Shown one piece after another: positions 1 through 11,330 of a DNA stretch of 64,000 nt (positions are counted from its first letter, which is position 1; every line of letters starts with the position of its first letter). Source of the stretch: Acestrorhynchus altus (taxonomy: Eukaryota; Chordata; Actinopteri; Characiformes; Acestrorhynchidae); contig CM067522.1 in assembly GCA_034509495.1 (NCBI GenBank), positions 11,456,512-11,520,511 of the forward strand, written 5' to 3'. The position numbers and the translations under genes are program-made. Below the pieces are notes generated by a model, which made no database searches, had not been told where the DNA came from, and worked only from the letters and a program-made list of their open reading frames with translations.

Positions 1-316
1 CTCTTCTGGATCATCCATATGCTCTCTGGCAAACTTGAGATGGGGCCGGACATGTATTGGCTTAAGAAGGGGGACACGGCTGGCACTGCAGGATTTGCGT
101 CCCTCTCGGCATTGTGTGTTACTGATGGTAGCCTTTGTTACTTTGGTCCCAGCTCTCTGCAGGTCATTCATCAGGTCCCTCTGTGTAGTTCTGGGATTTT
201 TGCTCACTGTTCTCATGATAATTTTGATTTGATGAAAATTACAGACCTCTCTCATCTTTATAAGTAGGAGAACTTGCACAATCAGTGATTAACTAAATAA
301 TTTTTGCCACTCTGTA
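1..316 (-). mobile_element. Tc1-like DNA transposon relic, cut by window edge
   Basis: Seen: the first ~230 bases match, as I recall the family, the antisense of the transposase helix-turn-helix region of a common teleost Tc1 element (landmarks TTGTTACTTTGGTCCCAGC and GCTCACTGTTCT). The sequence then jumps to the element's terminal arm (GATGAAAATTACAGACC, GGAGAACTTGCACAAT) and ends in TTTTTGCCACTCTG followed by TA at 315-316, the usual Tc1 target dinucleotide. The transposase would read on the minus strand; most of it is deleted internally and the rest lies outside the window. The plus-strand ORFs here are antisense and are not genes. Confidence 0.8.
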
Positions 317-1915
317 TGTACAACAGGTTATAATGCATTATTACTCACAGATATGATTTTACAAATAAAGTATTTATAAATGCTATATATATATGTGTGT
401 AATAAATTCACAAACAGGACATAAAACTTCAAAACCGTGTCAATAAAAAAACAACCAATGTTTTATCAGATATTGTGTGCAAAATAGCAGACATTCTTTT
501 CCTGCACAATAAATTCAACTAGATTAACAGTTACAGTATCTGTGTACAAAATGACAGTGAAAAGGAAAGCACAAATTGCATACTGCACCCACAAGCCACT
601 GCCAGAAGTTCACCATTTTTAACCTAATGGGTTGTTAACTGGATGCCACATATTTATAACACTCATTTACACTGTTCACTCTTCACAAAACAATATCTGT
701 CCCAGAGTAGTGAAATACACCTCAACTAAAATGTTAGATACAAAAATGCTTTAAACAACTTTAAACAATGAGCACAGAAAAACATGCAGCCCACTGTTCC
801 AGCTTTTGACCAGCTTAATGTATGTTTCATTTGATTTTGGTCATGCTTGATCATGTGGTTATCAACTGGTAAGCCAGTATTCTGCCAGCATAGAAATCAT
901 ACATACATACATAGAAATTTGTACATTATAATGCATTATATAATATAATATAATATATATATAATGCATAAGTTTTTAAAGTATAAATGATACCAAACCT
1001 GAGTTGTATTGCATTACAACATCAGTATGTGTGTGATCTGTATGATGTTTTTATGAACAACCTGTATAATCACTCATAAGTACTAATAATGACATACATA
1101 ACTCATTTAAATATGAAGTTTTTTCTCTGTAGTTTAGCCTTTTGTCCACCTGAGTACAAATGTTTTAGGTTACAGGCTTATTGTGTTCTTGTGGATGTGC
1201 AAAACACATTGGCGTCACAATTTTATCGAAATAAAAACTGGAGAAAGCTACAAAATCTCCTAATTTCTGCCTCATTAGAACTGTGTGGGTAATATACAGA
1301 CAATTGAGTTGCCATGGCAATGTAAAAACCCTATGAAATATTTTTTTCACATTTCTCTTTAGGCTATTCTTTCTGGGTACAAATTAAGCTTTAAGGCTGT
1401 GTGAGATCTAGTAATGAAGACCCACTGTTTGAACAACACAGAGAAATACTTTGTTATTTGAAAATGTGGTTCAGCTTTGTGCTACATTTAGGAATACCTC
1501 TATTAAGTTTAAGTGTATTTTTTATATCAAAATATTTTAAACATCTGAGATGCATTTTTATACTTCTTGCTAGCAAGGCAATCACAAATGCATTCAATGA
1601 TTTTGAGGTTTGGACTTTCAGGTGGTCAGTCTATTTTCAAAATACCAGATCATAATAATAATCTTCTGTTGGCCAAAGCTGAAAGACTTACTGTTTATTG
1701 GACAGGGGTAGTTATAATGGAACTTCAGTTTAAAAAATGACTTTTATATTAATAAATTAAATTGGAAATTGAATTATACAGCACTGGATAAGTGCACCTA
1801 CATGAAAAACAATGTAGACAATGAGTTTGTGGGGTAAGTGGACCAATTAAACTGGAATCTCTGTATAAACCACAAGCGGTTTACCTTCATGCTAACATAT
1901 GGCTCAACCAGATAA
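317..1915. other. AT-rich intergenic stretch, no gene seen
   Basis: Contains only low-complexity patches: an (ACAT) run near 896-915 and TAATA/TATA tracts at 930-965. The short ORFs at 1089-1655 have no recognisable domain, and their composition matches the surrounding non-coding sequence. Confidence 0.6.
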
Positions 1916-2280
1916 TATCCTGTTTTTACCACATCCCATCCAGTCTGACTCCATCAGCAAACCCCAGTCCAGCCTGAACTGTCAACCCAGCTAGCCTCAC
2001 TAAAATTGAGCATTGGCAGGATTTGTCAGGGGAGCTGGGATGGACGGCTGGTGAGGCCTTCTGGCCAGTTGATCCCGCAGGGGAGAGGGGAGAGGAGGGA
2101 GATGGGTAATGGGTACCAGGCCGGCTAACAGGTGGATTTCTTCTGTTATGGCTGCTCTGCTTCCTCATGAGGCCTGTCCAGGTGCTGCTACACAAACAAA
2201 CAATGTTTGTTGGACAGGTGTGCTTCACAGGCAAACATGCAAATTTCTTGCACATTTTTTTAAGGCAATGGACTTCATAC
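1916..2280. promoter_or_regulatory. Candidate conserved non-coding island
   Basis: A block of higher complexity and higher GC than its flanks, with GAGGGGAGAGG purine runs, CATGCAAAT (octamer-like) near 2236 and E-box-like CAGGTG motifs. It directly abuts a CA microsatellite. ORFs on both strands end in translated CA/GT repeat. Calling it regulatory is inference from texture only; cross-species alignment is needed. Confidence 0.3.
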
Positions 2281-2312
2281 TGCCAGGGCCAAATATGGCG
2301 TATGGACTTACA

Positions 2313-2314
<2 letters not shown>

Positions 2315-2362
<48 letters not shown>
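2315..2362. repeat. (CA)n microsatellite
   Basis: Uninterrupted CA dinucleotide, about 24 units, seen directly. It explains the poly-TH and poly-CV ORFs in this interval. Confidence 0.99.
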
Positions 2363-2365
<3 letters not shown>

Positions 2366-2499
2366 TCAAGAAGCTCCTTCCAGACGTGAATGACACAGCA
2401 AGGGCAAAGGACAGATGATTAAAAACGACTGTTTTTCTGGAAGGGAGGGGTAAACTTGGAGGCAGTTTATTTCTGGGAGGTAGGGTGAAGGAACTTTGG

Positions 2500-2720
2500 C
2501 CCAGAGGCTAGAGGGGGTTGCAAGTCTAAGTGGGCCAATTAAGCCTTAATTATAATGTAAACACATTGAGGAGCCAACACCACAGCATCCCTGGAGTGTG
2601 ATGTGTACATGAGAACTAAGTCCCATAATCCCCAGCAACCTGGCCTGTGTATCGCTCAACCACACAACGCCTGGCAACCAGGCACAAACACAAGTGTGTC
2701 ACACACACCACCTGTTTTAT
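2500..2720. promoter_or_regulatory. Candidate conserved non-coding island
   Basis: Unique block with homeodomain-like cores (CCAATTAAGCCTTAATTATA at 2534-2553) and balanced composition, between a CA repeat and AT-rich sequence. No coding signal. The regulatory role is inferred. Confidence 0.3.
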
Positions 2721-3160
2721 TTCTATGTAAGGACATAGGGTCATACATATGTTCCATATTTTTTTTCACATGCATTTTATGAGGACACTAGTGAAACTCA
2801 CATACAGTGATATGTAGCAAAAAAATTAAATACTTACACAAAGCCAATTTCTTAGTAATGATAGTGTCACTCTTTTAGTTCAATGTCAGTGTGCACTCAA
2901 GCTGAATGAATTTCACATTTGTGCAACATCCTCAGAAGAGCAGATCTGATCTGTCTAAAAATGGTATGCATCAGTGGATGAGATAAATACTGACTGTACG
3001 AAGGCCTTAACATGCTCAAATTTGAATATTTAATTTAGAAATAAGACATTGGACACTTTTGTTTTATTTAATTTTTTTCATAATTTTTCATAATATTAGT
3101 TAATCCCATATTTATAGTGTGGTCTCAGACATTTAGACCCCACTCGAACTCAAAATAATT
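2721..3160. other. AT-rich intergenic stretch, nothing recognised
   Basis: No repeat family, RNA gene or coding signal is recognised here. Confidence 0.5.
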
Positions 3161-3164
3161 TTAG

Positions 3165-3430
3165 AGAATTTCTTTTTTTTTTATTATTATTTTATCCCAA
3201 TTTTCAAACCCTATTTGAAAGTGGAAATTACTCAACCCCATTTGGAATCTCCCACATCACATATGTGGTAGTGCTCCCAACACTACAAAGCCAACCACTG
3301 CGTCTTTTCAAACTGTTTCCATTGCATCATTTTTGGGCAGCTAACAGCTCAGAGGAAAGTGCTAGGTCCCCACCCCTGATACAGTGGCTAACAGATGCCT
3401 GTGCTGCTCAGCATGGCCATCTACCCACCC
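3165..3430 (-). mobile_element. SINE family 2 copy (3' part)
   Basis: The reverse complement carries the same blocks as the SINE copy at 47940-48350: GGGTGGGTAGATGGC, then CAGTTTGAAAAGACGCAGTGG, a GTTGGGAGCA-type block, and a tail ending in AATTGGGATAAAAT. The tRNA-like head is missing, so it is 5' truncated. ORF 3265-3573 on the plus strand is antisense to it and is not a gene. The assignment rests on shared blocks between copies in this window and on recall of a common otophysan repeat. Confidence 0.65.
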
Positions 3431-4245
3431 AGGTCTTGATTAAGATTTATTGTATCTTTGTCTCAGTGTCAGTGTGTCCTAGTTTTGGTCTTGACTCAGA
3501 CTCGGTGAATTCCAGTCTCAGCCCCTTTCAAATAAAACAACCTAAGATCTTTTGTTGTTTTGGAAAAAAATAAGTAAAAATGCTATTAACTCCTAGGACA
3601 TTTCATCCTGAAACTGTATGAGAACAAGCACACAAATCCCCCTCTCTCTCTTTTTCTCAGTCTCTCTCCAAGCTAGTTGGAACACAGACAAGACTGGGTA
3701 TGAAGAGAAGTGTTGGGAAAGGTCAATTAGGAAGATATGCAGAGTGACAGAGGTGGAGAACCGTAATAGAACGTTCACTACAACCACAAATAAACTCAGG
3801 AATTCCTATAAATACTCTGTTTCAAAACCAATTAGTCATGAAGAGCGAACAGGCAAGCTTTCAGAGTGTTCTGTACAAAACAGGTTTTCATTACTCTTAT
3901 GAGTGATTTCCAGGGCAGTATTGTGGTGCTTGACTCAAACCTATGTTCTGCTTAGCTGTACTCTTACAGGCTGTTCAGTCAAAGGCCAGTTCCTCCTAAA
4001 AGTCACTGAAGCAGATTACAGCTGTACTGCAATTGAAAATGATAGATATTTGTGTCTGAGCATATGGACTCATAAACGGATAAAATATGGACCATGACAA
4101 ATATAATAATTAAACTTAAATTTACAAATATAAAGGTTTCAAAGCATCTGTGTTGAGTTTAGCATACTCCAAAAAGAACATTCCCGTTTTAAAAAGAACA
4201 AGCTGAAGAAAACCTCTATTAAAACAATTACTAGTGCAGTGAAAA
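3431..4245. other. Intergenic, no gene seen
   Basis: Mixed unique sequence with a short CT-rich patch (3643-3668). ORFs 3593-3787, 3618-3902 and 3903-4097 show no domain and are probably chance. Confidence 0.5.
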
Positions 4246-4253
4246 ATAAATAA

Positions 4254-4299
<46 letters not shown>

Positions 4300-4318
4300 T
4301 ATATAATATATATAATAT
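4246..4318. repeat. (TA)n tract with TAAA start
   Basis: AAATAAATAAATA leads into about 30 TA units with two AATATA interruptions. It produces the poly-IY stretch in the minus-strand ORF 4122-4466, which is therefore an artefact. Confidence 0.98.
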
Positions 4319-5078
4319 TCATTAATTCCATTTTAAAACATTCCAGTGTAAATGACCTTTCTAGTTCAGCACATGCAACCACAATTACAAACAGCCGAAG
4401 AGGAAAAGATAGGACCATCAAAAGCTTTCTTTTGTTCTGGAAGCCACCATGTGCCCAGACGTGCATACATGGGGGGTGTGGGGTGCTTTTGAAGGAGCAC
4501 TGAAAGAATGGTGTGGTTGTATTGTTGAATTTTCAGTATAGTCCAATAGCAAGTTCATGATTGGGACTATTAGGCACCAGTCATCCACCAGTCATTGCCA
4601 TTGCTAATAAGCTCCAAAACTAGTTAAGTGCTCTTCCCCTGATCCTACTTACCTTTTGATCACCATAATTTCTCCTAAATGGGCAGCACAGTGACCATCT
4701 CATGCCCTGAACCTCTACACCTGGGCCTCACATCCCCTGTTGCTCTCCTGCTCTTTTATGTCATCCTAACCAGCCTGGTCGTCATGTCACTTCTTATTAG
4801 TACTCTCATCCTTCAAGCTATACTATGCAGCGATGTGGTAAAGTGGGCATGCCAGCTGCACAGCAGGTGGGATTGGCACTGAGTGGCAGGTTAGAGTGGC
4901 ACAGGCTCAGTCCACTGCTCAGCAGGTGGTGCCAGCGTTCACAATGAAACTACACACGCTGGGAATATTAGATTACATGGTTCTGCCAGAAATGTAATTT
5001 ACACAATTTCTTCTTTACTATTAAGAGGATCAGCTGAGATGTTTGGAAGCTGAAGTTTGTTTCTTTATCTTATACTCT
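4319..5078. other. Intergenic, no gene seen
   Basis: Unique sequence. The 67-codon ORF at 4679-4882 has hydrophobic runs but no upstream or downstream coding context and no recognised family. Confidence 0.5.
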
Positions 5079-5532
5079 ACATGTCCAAATGTTTGTGGAC
5101 GCCTCTTCTAATCAATTCATTCAACTTCTGTCATATATTCAGAAATACACACACAGCTTGTCTGGTCCCTGTAGACAAGTAATGCTTTTCTTTGACGCAG
5201 ATAAACATCAATCTATTGGCACAATGCCTAATACCAGGTGTGGGCTAGAAGGATATAACCCCCCCAAACTGTGGGGAAGTGTGCTCTCTGGAATAATGCA
5301 ATAATTTCGGATCAGTCTTGGATTTGGTGATGAGGTGGGGTGGTGATCATCCAACATCTTGACCTGACAAATGCCATTGTTGCTGTAATCATATCCTCAC
5401 AGCTTTTCCTGGACAATAGAGACAGTTACTCTGACAAAATCAGGAAAAACATTTAATTTTAATTTTAATCCTTTGTATGTAAAGAAACAATGAATGAGTA
5501 AGTGTCCCAATACTTTTGTTCGTACGGTTTAT
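5079..5532 (+). mobile_element. Tc1-derived MITE, family M copy 1
   Basis: Begins TACATGTCCAAATGTTTGTG and ends near GTGTCCCAATACTTTTGT. Internal landmarks GTGGGCTAGA, TGTGCTCTCTGGAATAATG and GGTGGTGATCATCCAACATC match the copies at 18661-19116 (minus) and 20470-20700. In the parent family the ATCATCCAACATC stretch is transposase C-terminal sequence, so this is an internally deleted, non-coding derivative. ORF 5089-5304 is a by-product. Confidence 0.75.
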
Positions 5533-6032
5533 ATCTTGCTTGATTGCTCATACACAATAAAAAGTGGAATCAGGAGTTGATTTGAAGTGTTCTTGAGGTT
5601 TGGGATGATGCAATATTGAGACATTGCATTTTCATCTAAACAAAACATTTTATATCTATACTGTGTGATCAAGCAGGAGCTGCAAGTCTCATATAGATTA
5701 AGCAAACCACAATGCTGAATTTATCTAACACCTGCCGCAAAGTTGTTAAAGATCAACACCAGCAGCCTTTTAGCACCACCTCCTCTTGAGTTGGTCATTT
5801 TATGGGCACCCAAACAGCATAACATAATGTAACACTTTGCTACTAGGGTGTTAACATACTGCATACGGGGGCTTGTTAGCAATGTTTGTAAACCAAGCCC
5901 CTTGTCCCTGCAGATGTCATGTCACATTACTTGAACCTAATGACTTGCAGACAGTATTTTAAGTCAAACAATAATAAAAGAACACAGCAAGCTACCAAAC
6001 TTTTCAGTAATTTGTGAAAAATTATAGGCGAA

Positions 6033-6035
<3 letters not shown>
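5533..6035. other. Intergenic, no feature recognised
   Basis: Unique AT-rich sequence between the MITE and a CA repeat. Confidence 0.5.

Positions 6036-6083
<48 letters not shown>
6036..6083. repeat. (CA)n microsatellite
   Basis: About 24 uninterrupted CA units. Confidence 0.99.
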
Positions 6084-6085
<2 letters not shown>

Positions 6086-6124
6086 CAATAGTTTTCAGTT
6101 TTAGAACCTTTATACATGTTAATG

Positions 6125-6280
6125 TACAGTAGAACCTATATGCAGCATGTTGCTGTAGAACCTATATACAGTGTGTTACAGTAGAACCTATATACAGTAT
6201 ATTACTGTAGAACCTATATACAGCATGTTACTGTAGAACCTATTTACAGCATGTTACTGTAGAACCTATATACAGCATTT
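6125..6280. repeat. 26-bp minisatellite, about 6 copies
   Basis: Tandem unit GTAGAACCTATATACAGCAT followed by GTTACT, period 26. Copies differ by 1-3 bases (GCAGCATGTT, ACAGTGTGTT, ACAGTATATT and similar). It abuts the LINE fragment that follows. Confidence 0.95.
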
Positions 6281-7170
6281 TACACTGTTCCCTCTGTGAA
6301 GAAGGCACAATAATACCTCTTCTAACTCTGGAGGAGGCTGAAGAGGTTTGGTCTGAACCCCCACATCCTGAGGATGTTCTAGACCTGCACTGTGGAGAGC
6401 ATCCTGGTGGGCTGCATCACCACCTGGTAAGGGAACAGCACTGCTCTCGAGAGGAAAAATCTGCAGAGGGTAGTGTGCATCGCCCTGGAACATCACTGGT
6501 GTTCAGCTGCCAAACCGTCTGGATTTATACACCACACTGAGGAAGACCAGGAGGATTATTACAGTCTCCACCCACCCAAGCCACTGCCTGTTCTCAAAGC
6601 TGCCCAGTGGTAGGAGGTACAGAAGCATGAGGACCAGAACCAGTCAGATCTGAGACAGCTTCTTCCCCCAGGCCACCGGGCTGTTAAACACTCAGTAGCC
6701 AAGTGTTTCAGTCCACAGCTAGTCACAACCCATCTCACCTGTCTCATCACAGCATCACACCACATAAACTCTTTCTGCACCTGCACTTTACTCACTACTG
6801 GAGCAGTACTACACCAACCAAAGACCCTCCCACTGCAGCCACTAAAGACAGTCTCTCACACTATATTTACATCTAACTCTATACCCAGTGCACATGTAAA
6901 TATGATGCAAACATTCTTTTTATAGTTTCTACATACACAGAACTTTTGCAATAATGTTTGTTTCAGTGCAATAATGTATGTATAGTGTATGTATAGTGTA
7001 AGATAATGTGTATATAGTCTATTTATATTACATATAGGTATATTCTTATCATTATTCTCATTCTTATTTTCTTCTCCTGTATTTTTTATGCATCTGTTTT
7101 ACTACTGCTCCTAAGTTATTCACTCACCCTTACACCTGTGTAAAATGATGTGACAATAAACTTGATGTAC
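6281..7170 (+). mobile_element. Non-LTR retrotransposon 3' end (C-terminus plus 3' UTR)
   Basis: Plus-strand translation with stops gives LKRFGLNPHILRMF, TCTVESILVGCITTW and ERKNLQRVV, segments I recognise from the C-terminus of jockey-group fish LINEs, just downstream of the reverse-transcriptase domain. Further on, CTTCTTCCCCCAGGCC and GGGCTGTTAAACACTCAG match the family's FFPQA-RLLN end. About 500 bases of AT-rich 3' UTR follow, ending TGACAATAAACTTGATG near 7160, which resembles a polyadenylation-type tail. Premature stops and frameshifts make it dead; it is 5' truncated, as is usual for LINEs. The minus-strand ORFs at 6266-6795 are antisense. Confidence 0.75.
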
Positions 7171-7359
7171 AGCACGCCACTATAAATCAGTAACGCATCA
7201 TGGTGTAAATCAGTTGAGGATAATTTTTTCCAGCAGTTTAAACCATAATCTGTCTTTGCTAATGTTACATTTTGCATTATAAAAAATACCAGTGAGTAGC
7301 TCTGTTTCTGACCTTCTTTTTAAAAAGTCATTCTTTTAGATAACAATTAGATAATGGTC
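7171..7359. other. Short intergenic gap
   Basis: Nothing recognised. Confidence 0.4.
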
Positions 7360-7735
7360 TGTTAGCTCAGCTAAGAGTGATGGTATTTAATGTAATAACA
7401 GTTACAGTGCTGTTATTCTTTATGAAATAACATTTACAGTGCTATGTTTTTTTATGTAATACAGTAACAATACAGTATTTCTTTACTGTGATAATTACAA
7501 TACTGTGATATTTACTGTAATAACAGCTACAGTACTTTTTACTGTGATAACGGTTACAGTACTTGTGATATTTACTGTAATTACAGTTACAGTGCTGTGA
7601 TTTTTACTGTTAGAGAAATACAGTATTTCGTAGGTGCTGTAATTAAATGTATGGTATGCATACTGTGAAATATAGTATAATACTAGCTTATTGCTGCCGC
7701 AAGTTACTGTAATTTTCTCATTGCTCTTTTCACAG
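7360..7735. repeat. Degenerate TTACAGT/ACTGTAA array
   Basis: Ten or more near-copies of TTACAGTRCT and its reverse complement (TTTACTGTAATAACAG, GGTTACAGTACTTGTG, TTACTGTAATTACAGTTACA). Spacing is roughly 30-40 bases and somewhat irregular. It could be a decayed minisatellite or the inside of a non-autonomous DNA transposon. Confidence 0.6.
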
Positions 7736-8529
7736 TGTACACTTTAGACGTATTGAAGTTATACACTAATTAAAAATCAACAAACAGAATTTACAGACTG
7801 AAATGGGTTTTTAAATGATATCTCAACTGCATTTCATTCCCTACATCTGCTGTTTAACTAGTGGAATGATAAAAACAAATGCTAACTATCCAGGGCAGCT
7901 GTGTATATACATAGCTGCCCTTTAAAGATATGTTCACATTCAATGGTAACACTACTGTGTATTTAGTAAATGAGCCGGAGAGTTAGCTGTCATGCTTGAC
8001 CAAACTCTGGGCAGGGTCCAGCAGAGAGAGAAGCAGTGTAGGAGGTTGTGTGTTATGGCCAAGGTGCAGGAAAATAGACCCTTTCAGTGTGGGAATGAAC
8101 TCACTTCCTGCTACAACCAGTGCTAGACTTTCCTTTGAGCTAATGCTCTCAGTGGATGAAGGGGGGGTGAGGGACAGTGAGGGGCAACGGGGATATTCCT
8201 TAGAAAAAAAATACTTTTATGCATGAAATAAATGTCTAATACTCTTGAGCCACTCTACTGCCAAATTCCCATACAGTCCTGAGTAATCAAGCCAAAAAAG
8301 ATGACATGGAAAAGGTGGTAAATCTGGTAGTCGCTGGTAAATGTGCAAATGTAGATTCATAGGTGCACATAATTCCATTTCATCAGGCTATACCAAATGT
8401 GCATGCAACTGCCTTGCATCTTGATGTACACAATCAAGTGTCAACTATTATTGTCTTAATTTTGAGGGACACAAACTAATAAATAATTCAACGTAAACAT
8501 GCATATAGATCCACTGTCCTGAATTCACA
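7736..8529. other. Intergenic, no gene seen
   Basis: Unique sequence. ORF 7996-8226 shows no recognised domain. Confidence 0.5.
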
Positions 8530-8770
8530 CACTATGCTGCACTGAGCACACATGTGCAGAGCAGTGGGTTGTACACCTGAAGTTGTCACAGAGCAGAAAT
8601 AAGAGTGAATACCAACATATAAAACAAAGGATAATGACATAAACCTCAAAGTGAGCAAGCCAAAGCGTGACAGTGGCAAGAGAAAACTCCATCAGAGCTG
8701 GAGGAAGAAACCTTGGAGGAACCAGGCTCGCAAGGGGTCCCATCCTCCTTTGGTCAACTACTTATACATA
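8530..8770 (+). repeat. Dispersed repeat family B, copy 1
   Basis: GTGACAGTGGCAAGAGAAAA, GAGGAAGAAACCTTGGAGGA and GGGGTCCCATCCTCCTTTGG recur at 60840-60945. As I recall, this unit is very common in teleost genomes, often starting AAATCAAATCAAAT. The two minus-strand ORFs at 8488-8743 are antisense to it. Confidence 0.7.
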
Positions 8771-9659
8771 GTTATGGGACACCCGACCACCACATGAATG
8801 TATTAGAGATGATACTATGATACTTTTTGATTTTAAAATCTTGAGTATTTGCTAATGTAACTATGTCTCTTTGTGGACAAGAATATTGAGACTTACAAAG
8901 TACTGGACAGGCACATCATTTTTAAAGGTTTCCCTTTAAGGGTTGAAGAGTGTAGGTGTTTTGTCTTTTGACTGGTACTGTAGTGACTTGTGACTCACCA
9001 TTACTGCTGTCTGGTTGTAAGCTGGCACTTGGGTCTTAGCAGCAGTTGCATTATGAGAATTTGGACCACATTTGTAGAGTCGGTTACAGACACATCCAGG
9101 CAGTTTAAACCAGTTTAAACCTTATTTTTTTTTTCTAAGCCAATTTCTCCTCAGTTTAGTCAAGGCTAGTTCCATTCATTACTAGGTCTCCAACAAAGAC
9201 ACATACATCAATGACTAAAATGTACCCCAAGAATATCATTTCTACCAGACAACTCTGGTTCAATTTAAAGATAATATTTATAGATTTTGGTGTTGGTCCC
9301 ATGATTGGAACAGGTCTTGAAACGTCTGGGTCCTCCTGGACAACCAACAGAACCAAACTATATATTACATGTAAAACAGGAAATTTAGAGTTAAAATGCT
9401 GTTTATTACTCTTTTTTATTTTAATATGCTTCAAAAGTTGGATAGATTTTTGCCAGACTTTTGGTGCTTGGTTTAGATTCCTCGAGGCTTCGTGTTCTCC
9501 CAAACACAGGCACAGTACAAATGCAGAAAGTGATTGAATCCGAGTGCCTAGGCACTCTGTCAAATATAATACGCTGTACACTGCAGTTCTATATCTGCTT
9601 ATTGTCACAGGGATTGTCAAGGGATTTAAAGCAGAAAATAGAGACAAATGTAATTTAAA
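8771..9659. other. Intergenic; holds a 163-codon ORF of doubtful meaning
   Basis: A minus-strand ORF at 9156-9647 is the longest outside the LINE at 57-59 kb. Its translation has no domain, repeat or signal I recognise, and the flanks lack coding texture. I treat it as chance and do not call a gene. Confidence 0.4.
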
Positions 9660-10235
9660 CAGTTGCTACAGCTGTGAGCTTTGTGTCTTCGAAATAACAG
9701 CCATTTAAGACTGGAAAATGTTTATATTCATTCTACAGTTCGCCAAATCATCAGGAACTGTACAGGCGTTTGACTTTTTAGCTAACATAACCGTAAAACA
9801 TGCCCGAAGGGCATGAAAACAGCTTTGAATTTATTAAAAGAAATCAAGGGTTAAAAGTTTCTTTCATGACAGCAGTGCTATGGATTATAATACCAGACTA
9901 CATCTGCAAAGATGAAGGGAAATAACTGGATCTGTATATGCCTCATTAGAACACAAGTCCAATGGGCATGGTTTGATGCTGGATTGGCATTTTCTATGAG
10001 ATAAGACATCTTTTCATAGTGGGCATGCAGATCTTGGAGAAGTTCAGTACCTTTTCATCATTCTCTTTTTATGAGAAAAAGATCCTCATACAGATCTGCT
10101 GAAGGCCTGTTAAAATTATCTGAGACAAAATACACAACTTGCCAGCAGTTACATTTTGAATCATCGTGTTTTACATGAATGCTATTATGCATACATTTGA
10201 CAGACAGATGGGTAATTATCTCTCATTCTATCAGT
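9660..10235. promoter_or_regulatory. Candidate conserved non-coding island
   Basis: Long unique block without simple repeats. It holds a small palindrome (CATGCCCGAAGGGCATG at 9799-9815) and a TGACAGACAG motif (TALE-homeodomain-like) followed by GGGTAATTATC at 10198-10218. The regulatory call is inferred from texture. Confidence 0.3.
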
Positions 10236-10305
10236 ATGTTTTGTATTTTAGTAGTTTTTTTTATTTTTGATCCCATTTGATTTTATTTGAAATAAGGTCA
10301 ATAGG

Positions 10306-10385
10306 GTCACTGTGGATCCAGAACCATACCTGAAGTTATCAAGCGCAAGGCAGGAATACCCCCTGAACAGGGCGCCTCTTAACTT
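10306..10385. repeat. Fragment of a dispersed repeat
   Basis: GGTCACTGTGGATCCAGAAC, GGCAGGAATACCCCCTGAAC and GGGCGCC resemble a short repeat I recall as widespread in fish genomes. Only a fragment is present and its orientation is unknown. Confidence 0.4.
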
Positions 10386-11030
10386 ACACTATAACTAGCA
10401 ACAACTTACATCTTTTGGCAATGAAAAATCTGCTGATTATTAAAATTAATAATTGCTTTTTCTGATTATAAATAGATGAATTACTCCTATGAAGCTATTA
10501 GCTGTTAAATTTAACAACTTTATTTTATAGGCAACCTCATTTAAAAATTCTGGTTTAATGGGTAATTCCTGCTAATATAAAAAATGAATGCAACTCCATT
10601 ATTTTTCCAATAATTTACAAAGTAGCAGAAATAAATGAATATTTTTTTACTCTGTTTGTGATGTATGCTATTAAGTGCTTGAAACTCTTTTATTTCATTA
10701 CGTTATGCTCGGGGTTCACTTTGAATATTTCTCCTTTTTACACTTGATTCCATATATGAGACTCCATCTGGTTAAAAATATAATTGTGGTGAAATTCAAA
10801 GGATTTTTATATTAAAGTAAGGCCAAATTAAAGTTTTGAAAAGAAGCATATTTTTAAATTGGTAAAGGTAAAGGAAACTGACACGACATTAGCACATTTT
10901 GGCTGAAATGTACTATTAATAGTAAAGGTAAAGAAAAATGACATAAAACACAACTGGACCACTGACCGACTAACACTGTCCCTCAGCTCAATACAGTCTC
11001 TCCGCCTCTCGGTGCTATGATTCAGTAAAA
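10386..11030. other. AT-rich intergenic stretch
   Basis: Nothing recognised apart from poly-T and poly-A patches. Confidence 0.5.
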
Positions 11031-11261
11031 TGTCCCATGCTTATTTTAATCCTGCAGGTTTACGCAGTTCTCTACTATTGCTAGTTGGCGTTCTGAGGAC
11101 ATGAGGACCTCATGAACATATGCTTATTGGATTAATGAGCTGGAGGATTTCTCTCACCAAATCAGTACTGCTTCAGATGGTTTCAGTGTTAGGGAGAAGT
11201 TCTGCCTTTCTCTGAAATTAAAATTCTGCAGAATTTTACTCTGTTGTCCTACCCTGAGCTG

Positions 11262-11262
<1 letters not shown>
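11031..11262. promoter_or_regulatory. Candidate conserved non-coding island
   Basis: Unique block containing CATGAACATATGCTTATTGG and ATTAATGAG, directly adjoining a CA repeat as several other islands here do. Function is inferred. Confidence 0.3.

Positions 11263-11263
<1 letters not shown>

Positions 11264-11327
<64 letters not shown>
11264..11327. repeat. (AC)n microsatellite
   Basis: About 32 uninterrupted units. Confidence 0.99.

Positions 11328-11330
<3 letters not shown>

Noticed and set aside
1926..2418. ORFs of up to 156 codons on both strands
   Set aside because: They run through the CA microsatellite and contain poly-TH or poly-CV; no domain on either side.
9156..9647. 163-codon minus-strand ORF
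   Set aside because: No recognisable domain, no codon-like texture, no neighbouring exons; likely chance. Homology search would be decisive.
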